A stretch of DNA of 36,244 nucleotides from the NCBI GenBank assembly GCA_001275005.1, contig JWZX01002258.1, forward strand, positions 1-36,244, read 5' to 3'. Every line of letters starts with the position of its first letter. Within the stretch, counting starts at the first letter, position 1. Below are positions 7,811 to 16,700 of the stretch, piece by piece. A program made the translations under genes and the position numbers. Origin of the DNA: Chrysochromulina tobinii. Its lineage: Eukaryota > Haptophyta > Prymnesiales > Chrysochromulinaceae. The notes under the pieces were generated by a model. That model was not told the DNA's origin and did not search any database. It saw only the letters and a list, made by a program, of their open reading frames with translations.

Positions 7811-9572
7811 ATGCGTGCGACGTCGGCCGAGGAGCAGGAGGAGGCGCCTACGGTGAAGAAGGCCAAACACGAGGAGCAAATACGCGTGCGAGCGCGAGAT
7901 GGAGAGGAGGCCACATTGTCGCGCGATGCAGCCCGACTCATGGGCACCTTGAAGGATCTGATGGATCTCGCCACCTCCGAGGATGGCATCTATCCCATGC
8001 CCACGATCATGGCCTCGACGTCTTCAGATGGTGTGCAAGCTGAACGACCCAGACTATACGTGGATGAGCTGGAAGAGCGATTCGCTCTTCCAGCTCATCC
8101 AGCTCATCGAGGACGCCCTCTATCTGGACGCCCCCATCGCGCTCAAGCACATCCAGCACGCGATCGCCTCCCGACTCAACGGAAAGCGCGCCCCCGAACT
8201 CTGCGCGCTGATCGGCGCGGGTGGTGACTTTGGCAGCGCGGAGGAGCACGCGTCGCACGCTGCAGCGGCGTCAAACGCCGAGCCGGCTTTTGTACCGGAA
8301 GATGTCGTTGAGGCGCCGCAGCAGCCGGCCAGCTCCACGTTACCGCCCGAGCCGCTGCAGCAGCCCTCGTTCTCGGCGGATGCCATGGAGGCTGCTCTGG
8401 GCCTGGTGGACGTGGCCACGTTGGCCGAGCTCAAGGGCGTGACTCGATTTTGGCGGGCGCTGGCGCAACGTGTCCTCTGCTCGCGCCTGTGCCGCCGCGA
8501 CGGGCAGCCAGTACCCACACGTCTGGATGAGATCACCGACCTTGACGTGGAGCAGCTCATCGAGGCCGGCCGGCACGGGGACGCGGCCGTAGCGGGGCGG
8601 ATGCTGCCTGGGCTTGCGCGCCTCCATGGCTACGGCTATGTGGTGGACGTGGCTGCTGTTCGGGCCGCGGATCTGCGAAACGGGGCTGGCAACACGCGCC
8701 CCCCGTCCTTGCTACATGGTACAGCTAGGGATGCTCTCAACAGCTGCATCTCAGGCGAAGGAGAGCCGCCATTGGAACTGACGATCGCAGCTGTTGCCTG
8801 TGCGGGCTCGAGAGTCATTTGCGGCATCCCGGTCCAGCTAATGCGCGAGGATGGCGTCACCAAGCTCAACATGTCCAATAGGGGGCTCCACGTGGCTGCG
8901 GCCATGCTCATCGCCTATCTCATCCCTGCTACATCGGTGCTCAAGAACTGCAACTTGCTCAAGAACAGGTTCGACGTTGAGTCGGCCACGATGCTCGCCA
9001 AGATTGGCGCGGAGAAGGGTATCATGATCTCGGGCATGACGCGCGACCAGACGGTGGCCAATTTCTTTAATCAGAACCTCCAACCCGCCGACGCCATCCT
9101 CATCGCATCTGACCTGATTTTCATGGCGGTGGTGACCGAGTTGCGCCTCGGTTCGAACCCCATCGGAAACAACGGTGCCAAGGCGATCGCAGAGGCGCTG
9201 AAGGTCAACACGGTCCTGACCCAGCTGTGGCTCAACGACAACAAGATCGGCGACAACGGTGCTAAGGCGATTGCGGAGGCGCTGAAGGTCAACACGGTGT
9301 TGACCAACCTCTACCTCGGGTACAACTCCATCGGGGTTGAGGGAGCTAAGGCTATTGCGGAGGCGCTGAAGGTCAACACGGTCTTGACCAAGCTAGTCCT
9401 CTACAGCAACCTCAGCATCGGGGATGAGGGCGCCAAGGCGATCGCGGAGGCGCTGATGGTCAACACGGTCCTGAACAACCTCGGCCTTTTGAACATTATT
9501 TTGGGAGATGCAGCAAAAACAGCGTTGCAAGATGCGGTGAAGGGCCGGAGAGGATTTCAGTTGTCTCTGTAG
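7811..9572 (+). CDS. Skp1-like / F-box-like / leucine-rich-repeat fusion protein, with one apparent frameshift
   Basis: The N-terminal frame from ATG 7811 reads IRVRARDGEEATLSRDAA, LMGTLKDLMD and IYPMPTIMAST, matching the Skp1/BTB strand-helix start and the PLPNV segment. About 8021 the frame must drop one base to continue as LQMVCKLND, LFQLIQLIEDALYLD, IASRLNGKRAPELCALI and GDF, which follow the Skp1 LFELI/NYLDI/KGKTPEEIR/NDF landmarks. After a linker, AALGLVDVATLAELKGVTRFWRALA (about 8390-8470) has F-box helix spacing. The C-terminal half ends in four or more near-identical 28-residue LRRs. Inferred role: a substrate receptor carrying its own Skp1 adaptor for a cullin ligase. The frameshift may be sequencing error, true disruption or programmed; no GT-AG intron of suitable size explains it. 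Confidence 0.7.
8061..8101. repeat. 41-nt perfect palindrome inside the Skp1-like coding region
   Basis: The left arm 8061-8080 (TGGATGAGCTGGAAGAGCGA) and right arm 8082-8101 are exact reverse complements around a single T at 8081. It encodes the WMSWKSDSLFQLIQ segment of the Skp1-like part and is followed by a 9-nt direct repeat (CAGCTCATC twice). Confidence 0.9.
9170..9475 (+). repeat. Tandem 84-bp LRR-coding repeats
   Basis: About four consecutive 84-bp units encode GAKAIAEALKVNTVLT plus a variable LxLxxNxIG segment. The helix-coding half is almost unchanged at the DNA level between units, while the strand and loop codons vary (QLWLNDNKIG, NLYLGYNSIG, KLVLYSNLSIG). This points to recent unit amplification with variation concentrated on one face of the repeat. 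Confidence 0.85.
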
Positions 9573-9737
9573 ATTGTCCTGTGCGAGCACTGTGAAAATG
9601 TGCGGATCGCTGCTGTGGGTGGCAGCTGGATAAGTTTACGGCAAGTTTTCACACGGTCGTTCACAACCCTGCATTTCTCTCCTCCCCTGTGCGGTCGGCG
9701 CACGCGTCGGCGGCACGCGGCGGAGTACCAGAAGGAG

Positions 9738-10292
9738 ATGAATATGATGCGTGCTTCGCTGCTGTGCCTCGTCGCCGTATTCGCCATCAGCTGCGCAGCA
9801 AATGACGACGTGTTGAAGGCGGTTCGCATGAAGACGACCCGGCAGCTGCGTGAGATCTTCAAGGAACTCGATATTGATGCGCCAGCTTCGCTGTCCAAGG
9901 AGGAGCTGCAAGCTTTGGCCCTGAAGGAGAACGCTGTCTCGCGCTGGGAAGAGCTGCATCCGGAGAAGAAGCGCAAGCCCAGAGGCCCAGGGCCCGGCGG
10001 GTTTGCATTCGGTGGAGACGCGCCTGAAGGCATTGATCCTGACACATGGGCAAAGCTCAAGGCTCAGATGAATGGCGACTTCTCTTACGAAAAAGACCCC
10101 GAGAAGGCCCGGATCCTAAAGAAGCTCAAGAGCATGGGCATCTCGTTTGGCGGCGCCTCGGACATGGACATTGAGCAGCTGCGAAATCTTGAGCAGGCCA
10201 TGGGGGGCATGAAGGATGGATCCGGCTTCCGGACGCCAGGCGGTGGGGCTGGTGCGTCCGAGCCTGAGGAGATTGAGAAGCAAGAGCTTTGA
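9738..10292 (+). CDS. ER-lumen SAP/ARMET-like small protein with KQEL C-terminus
   Basis: Translation probably begins at 9738 (MNMMRASLLCLVAVFAISCAA), giving a cleavable signal peptide of about 20 residues; the frame is open further upstream but basic and unlike a leader. The mature part starts with MKTTRQLREIFKELDIDAPASLSKEELQALALKENA (about residues 31-65), a helix-loop-helix of the SAP type that resembles the C-terminal domain of ARMET/MANF and similar ER proteins. A charged, Gly/Pro-rich linker and a helical C-terminal segment (DPEKARILKKLKSMGI, then MDIEQLRNLEQAM) follow. The last four residues are KQEL, a variant of the KDEL retrieval signal, so ER residence is likely. The molecular partner is unknown. 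Confidence 0.75.
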   Translation: MNMMRASLLCLVAVFAISCAANDDVLKAVRMKTTRQLREIFKELDIDAPASLSKEELQALALKENAVSRWEELHPEKKRKPRGPGPGGFAFGGDAPEGIDPDTWAKLKAQMNGDFSYEKDPEKARILKKLKSMGISFGGASDMDIEQLRNLEQAMGGMKDGSGFRTPGGGAGASEPEEIEKQEL

Positions 10293-10718
10293 ACGTGCAC
10301 GTCAAGCCCCGACCTTGGCGACGTGCGTGTGCGTGGGTAGTTGATCGGTGTGCGCGCAACTTCGCCACATCGCGCGGCACCGGACACCAGTGACGACTGG
10401 GCGGTCTGGGATCATGGCGGATGCATCCTCATCATGGGCGGATGGCAGACCTCGGCACTTTTTGTTAGTTGTACAGTAGTAGGTATTGATTGACTACTCG
10501 TCGACGACTGTACAGCTATAGGGTGCAGGCAGGTGCGCCTGCACCACCTCCCGACTTCAAATTCCCCCACCGCACACACCGTGGGCGGTTCCTCCGTCTG
10601 AAGGGCCGCCTATTCGGATAAATCCCTCACGGATGGAGCTTGCAATGAGGTGGGTGCGCTATGCGAAACGTCTCAAAACGAGGCGGGGAGGGGCGCGGGG
10701 CCAGCGCTTGACGGTTTC
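10293..10718. other. Convergent intergenic region
   Basis: This 426-bp stretch lies between the 3' ends of the KQEL gene and the SRA gene. It has lower GC than the coding flanks. I see no gene or structured RNA that I can support. Confidence 0.6.
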
Positions 10719-13700
10719 TCACCCCGTCTTCCCGAGCCTCGCGATGATCTCGGCGCAAGTGGGTGCGACGTGCTCGAGCCACAACTTGTGAAGGCCATGG
10801 GCCACATTCTTTTGGCGGATCCTCTGGGACTCTGCGTCGATGTTGAGGTGCTCGACGCACTCACCAACCTTGAGGAGCTCGGGCGTCCTTTGCACGGTGC
10901 CCCACTCACGTACGAGCGTCGGCAGGCTCTCCCTGAGCTCATCCAGCTGCATCTGGCTCGTGTCATGGGGGTAGCTGATCGGAGCTTGGTGCGGCCACTC
11001 GACGAGCGCGTTGAGCGGCGAGCGTTCGCAATACCAGCGCTTGCACAGCTCGCCCAGGCCCTTCGCATCCAGCTCGCTTCGGAGCTTCGAGTTGCCAAAA
11101 GTGCTCTTCTGTCCCCAGGCGAGCTCGCGATCGGCCACGTTGCGCACCTCCGCCTTGAGCGCCGCGTGCGCGCGGTGTACATAGGCCGTGGTGAGTGCCT
11201 GGAGTAGCAGCTTCGCTCGCGATGCCTGCTCGGCGATGAGGAGGGACTTATGATGAGGGGCACAATCTCACATGCAATCAGAGGCAATCAGCACACCTGC
11301 TCGGCGATGAGGAGCTGCAATCAGAGGCAATCAGAGGCAATCAGAGGCAATCAGCACACCTGCTCGGCGATGAGGAGCTGCAATCACATGCAGTCACATG
11401 CAATCAGAGGCAATCAGCACACCTGCTCGGCGATGAGGAGCTGCAGCACCGAACGCGTCGAGCCCGGTGCCTTGACCTGCAGCTTGAACAGCGTGAAGAA
11501 GATGGTCGTGCGCAGCGCTTTGTTGTAGTGGCACTCGGGGCCGCTCAGGCCAGTGCATCTGAGCGCGGAGTGCGCGAGCACCGGCAGCACAGCCATGGTG
11601 GCCAGCTTCGCATCCTCCGAATCGAGCGCGTTCGGTGCGCGGCCGAGCGCCTTGAGGAGCTGTAAGACTGTGAACAGCGCCTTGTAAGCGACGGTCGCGC
11701 AGTTGCTCAGCTCCGAGAAGGCGCTGGGCAGGGTGGCCGGTAGTAGGCAGCGAGGCAGCAGCAAGTCCTTTACAATCAGCTCGCGCGCCATGTGCCGATG
11801 GGGTTTGATGAGCGCGAGGATCAGCGCGCTCTGCCCCGGATCCTGATGAGGCCTGAAGAGCGCGCTCATCCCCGGATCCTTCGCCTCGCCTTCGTTCGCA
11901 TGAGCGCCGGCACCGTGCACGCCTCTCGCGCCGCCCGCGCCGTGCACGCCACTCGTGCGAGCACCATCCTCGGGAAAGAGGAAGCCTTGACCGAGCTTGC
12001 GGACCGACGATCGGAAGTCGCTGTTGTGGTCGCGCGCGATGCGGCATAGCCCGCCCAGCACGCCGTCTAGTTCGGGGTGCACGCACGCCGAGTAGGGCGC
12101 CGACGCGGCGCCCTCGGCGAGCAGCAGGTCAATGAGGCAGCCGAGCATGACGCTCGAATTGGCACAAAGCACGAAGGGCAGTCGACTGAGCAGCAGCGCC
12201 GCCGCACGCACCGCAAACTCGGCGTACCGGCGCACGCCCTCCGAGCCGCCAGGCCCACCGCTGCGCACCTCGTCGAGCAGCCGAGGGAGCGTTTGCGCCA
12301 TCTTCTTGAGCGCTCGCTCCTGGCGCTGCAAGGCGCTCCTTGTGGGCGCATCTGCGGGGGGTGGGGCGGCGTAGGGCGCCTCGGACGCTCCACCCGTCCG
12401 CACTGCTCCCCCCGGCTGCACGGTGCTCGCCACGTGCTCGAGCGCTGTGGCGAGCAGTGCCACGCGCCCCGCCTCAAAGGGAGTCGCCTCGACTGACACG
12501 ACCGGCGCGCGCACGAGCGTCTGCAGCAGCGGCGAGGGCAGCGCGAGGGCCGCCGGATGCCGTCTCGCGAGCGCGCGCAGCTCCTGCGTGAGCATCGGCT
12601 GCAGCGTTGGGTGCACGCGCGGCTCGATGAAGGCGACCCACCTGTGGGGAGGGGAGGGGGCGCCGTGGTGAGCACATGCATGCACAGGACAGGGGGACTG
12701 ACGAACCCTCGATGAAGGCGACCCACCAGATCCTCTCCAGCTCCTCGAGCCGCGGCTGGACGAAGTCTTGCACGATCTTGCGCTCGAGCTGCTCGTCGGC
12801 GCCCTGGAGCGGGCGCAGAAAGTGGCGCGCAAACCACGCGGGCACGCACCGTCGTGCCTGGCGCTCAGCGAGGCTCGGTGCGCCCGGCTGCTGCTTGCGG
12901 TCGACCCCAGCCGTGTACTGGTGCTCGCCCGTCGCCGCGCTCCATGCACTCGCTGCATGGCGGAGCGCCGTGTCCTTGCGCACCGCATCGCCGCTGCTCG
13001 TCAAGGCACTCTCGAGCAGCAGCCGTTCGGAACGCCCCCAGCAGCGCACGAGAATGCTCAGCAGCATCGGAGCGCCGGCGGCGCCGTCCTGGGCGCCCAC
13101 TGAGCACGTGTGGAGGCGCGAGAGCCGATCCTGCAGAGCTGAGCCCCCCCCCGCGGCGTTGGGGGTGCGCCAGCACGGCTGCTGCAGCTGGCGAACCAGC
13201 GCGCTCGTCCACTCGCTACGCGCGGCCGCAAGGATGATGTCGCAGTCGTCGTCGTCGTCGTCCCCGCCGCCGTCGCCGCCGCCAACGCCGCCGCCACCGC
13301 TGCTGCCGCCGCCGCCGCTGCCGCCGCCGCCGCCGCCCAGCGCGGGTCTCGTGTCGCTGGCCGCTGGCACCGGCGTCGCGGCCGTTTCGAGCGCCGTCTC
13401 GAGCACCTGGAGCGCCGCGAGGCAGAGCTCCGGCAGCGCCGTGGTGAGCACTTGCATGCAAGGCAGGTCATCAGTGGCAATCAACGCACCTGGAGCGCCG
13501 CGAGGCAGAGCTCCGGCAGCGCCGTGGTGAGCACGTGCATGCAAGGCAGATCATCAGTGGCAATCAACGCACCTGGAGCGCCTCGAGGCAGAGCTCCGGC
13601 ATCCCGTGGCGCACGTGGTGCGCGAGCGTCGTACTGAGCACCTCGAGCAGCCCGCCGTCGACGGCGTAGTCGCGAAGGGGCACGGCGCTCAGTAGCACGC

Positions 13701-16700
13701 GGAGCAATGCGAAGCCACGCCGCGCGACCGCCGCGTCGTCCGCTGCCAGCGACGAGGCCGACGACGGCGACGGCGCGGTCGCGCTCACGACGGCGCCTGC
13801 GGCCTCGGCGTCGCGAGCTTTGGTGCAGACTGCGAGGGTGGCGTCGAGCGTCGCGACAAAGGGACGCACGCGTACGGCCGACGGGCGCCGCAGGGCCAGC
13901 TGCACGAGCACAGCACTCGCCTCGAGCAGCACGCAGCGCGCCGCGGCGCACGACGCCCCTAGATGTTCCCACACCTCGACGGGCGCCGTCCCGAGCGCCG
14001 TCCCGAGCGCCGTCCCGAGCGCCGTCCCGGGCGCATCGGCCCCGGCGCCTCGGAGCCGGTGTAACCGTCGGCTGGCCTCCTGGAGCGCCTTCGGGGCCAT
14101 GGCGTCGTCGTAGGGCAGGTGGGCACACACGAGGAGCAAAGCTGAGCGCGCCCATAGTAAGTCGACGGCCGCGCCCGCACCGGCGCCGCTCTCGCCAGCG
14201 CCGCCGGCGCCGCCAGCGCCGCCAGCGCCGCCAGCGCCGCCGGCACCGCCAGCGCATCTCTCGTCGCGTATGGCGCGCAGCCCGGCGACGCAGCACGCCT
14301 CATTGGCCCACGTGAGCAACTTGCTCTTGGCCTGGATGGCGACGCGATGGAAACGCACGAGGGCCTGCGCCATCACGCAGCGCAGCGCCGTTGTGAGCAC
14401 TTGCATGCAAGGCAGGTCATCAGTGGCCATCAGCGTACCTGCGCCATCACGAAGCGCAGCGCGAGCACGCGCATGCTCTCCCCCCCCGCGCACATGCATG
14501 CCTTGTAACCGCCACCGACCGACGGAGCGCCCGGCACGGCGCGGGGCGTGCCGTCGCGCCGTACCGGTACGGCCCACTCCTCGAGCGGCGGGAATCGGCA
14601 CTCTGCCAACGTCCGCGGCGCGCGCCGAGGCGCCGTCTCGAGCGCCTCGAGCTCCCACCGGTAGACGCCGAGCGCGCCGTCGAGGGCACCGCCCCAGACG
14701 CTCGAGAGCGAGCAGCAGAGGCAGAGCATCGCGCGGGCCGACGCCGCATCCGCAGCACCAGAGCGCGCGACCCTTGAGGTGAGCTCGAGTACCAACGGCC
14801 AGTTGGGGCGCAAGTAACCGCCGCCGCCGCCGCCGCCGCCGCCTCCTCCTCCTCCACCACCACCTCCGCCTCCGCCTCCTCCTCCGCCGCCGCCGCCTAT
14901 TGCAGCGCCGGCGCTGCTGTCGTGGGCGTCGATGTGAAGGGCGACGAGCTGGGGCACTGCGGCCCCAGCGCCGTCGAGGGCGTACAGCGGCAGCAGCGTG
15001 TGCAGGCACGCGACCCGCCACTCTATCAAGTTCAACTTCTCGAGGCCTTCGTGGGCGCTCCCGGCGGGCAGTGCGATGCCCACGGCCCGCATCTCGGAGT
15101 TGAGAAGCCCTGCAGCACGCCGATGAGGGGGACAATCAGAGGTCATCAACGGTAATCAGAGGCAATCAGAGGGCGCGATCCCCTCACCGCCTGCAGCACG
15201 CCGATGAGGGGGACAATCAGAGGTCATCAACGGTAATCAGAGGCAATCAGAGGGCGCGATCCCCTCACCCCAAAAGGCGCGCGCCGCCTCCGCTGCCGCC
15301 TGAGCCGCGGAGGCACTCTCCGAGTCCTTTGCCCACGGCGACTCGTCCTCCATCCAGCGGAGAGCCCCACGCTCGGCGGCGGTCGGCAGCGGAAGATCGT
15401 CGAGCACGCGTAGCAGCCGATGCCAAAGCGCGAGGAGTGGTCGGTCGATTGGCCGCGCGGGCGCCGAGTAAGGCTCACGGAGGGACGCGATCAGCTTGGG
15501 GGCACGCGCGTCGGCAGCGCCGTGCTGCGGCTGCTGCTGCTGCTGCTGCGGCGGCGGCGGCCGCAGTGCCGTGCCGGTAGCGTAGGGAATGTGGAGGAGC
15601 TCATCGCGCTGTGGCGGTGGCAGTGGCGCGAGGGCGTGCGCCTCACGCTGCATGCACACGAGCGGGAGCAGCTCACGCATCGTGGCACGCGCCTGGTGCA
15701 GGAGCATCCGGCGCAGATCGGCCGCGCTCGCGTCGGCGCTCTTCCTCGCCCCGGCCGCCTCGACCCCGGACGCCGCTAGGGCGCGCGCTGTCTCGAGCGC
15801 TGCGTCGCCGAGGGCACGCAGCCATTCGAGGCACAGCGCGCGGATGCGCACGTGCGTGCGCGCGGCATGCGCGAGGGCCGCCTTCGCGTCCGTCAGCGGC
15901 ACGTCGGCGGCGGCGGCGCTGCTACCGTCAGCGGGGTGTGCGTGTTTCGTCTCGTCGTTGAGCTGGCAGTTAGCCTCGCCCTCGGTGCCGGGAGCGAGGT
16001 GCTCCACCCACCACGGCATGGCACCATTCGGCGCGCTGTCGAGCACACGCATCGTCGTCGCCCCCTCCACCAGCACCCGTCCGAGGCGCTGCGCAAAGGC
16101 CGCCGCCTCGGCCGCCGCGTCGGCCGCCGCCTCGGTCGCCTCGGCTGGCACGCTGCTCGCACTCCACAGCGCGCGGCTCGCGCGCAGTGCGGCGTGCAGT
16201 TCGGGCGGAAAGGCGCCGCACCGCTCAGCCGCCTTGGCGCGCGTTGCGAGACCTCCGTGAGTGAGCGCCGTAGTGAGCACCGCCAGGGCGCAGCGCAGAC
16301 GCTCAAAGTGAAACGGCAGCTCGTCAGCGAGGCGAGGCCCTATGGGCAGAGCCCACCGCCCTGATGTCGTCGCACCTGCCGCTGCCGCCGCTGCCGCCGC
16401 TGCCGCCGCTGCCGCCGCCGCCGGGCGGTCAGATGCGGCCGCAAAGGCGGCTGCGAGTGGCTGCGCGGCGACCATGGGTGGCAGCGGCGAGGGGGCGGGC
16501 GCCAGGGCGTCCACCGTCGCGCCGTCGATGAGTGGCACGAGCGCAAAGCCCGCAGGTAGCGGCAGCGTCGGCAGCGGCATTGGGGCCAGGTTGAGGACGC
16601 ACACGGGCGGTGCACTCACGGCGCTGCTTGCGGCGGCAGCAGCTGGACGCTCTCGAGACGCCGCGCCGTGAATGTGAATGGGACGCTCTCGAGGCGCCGC

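Noticed and set aside
14439-15109. PLU-1 (KDM5) domain in the SRA gene
   Set aside because: LLNSEMRAVGIALP with a later IEWRVACLHTLLP is suggestive, but the match is too weak by eye and no JmjC domain accompanies it.
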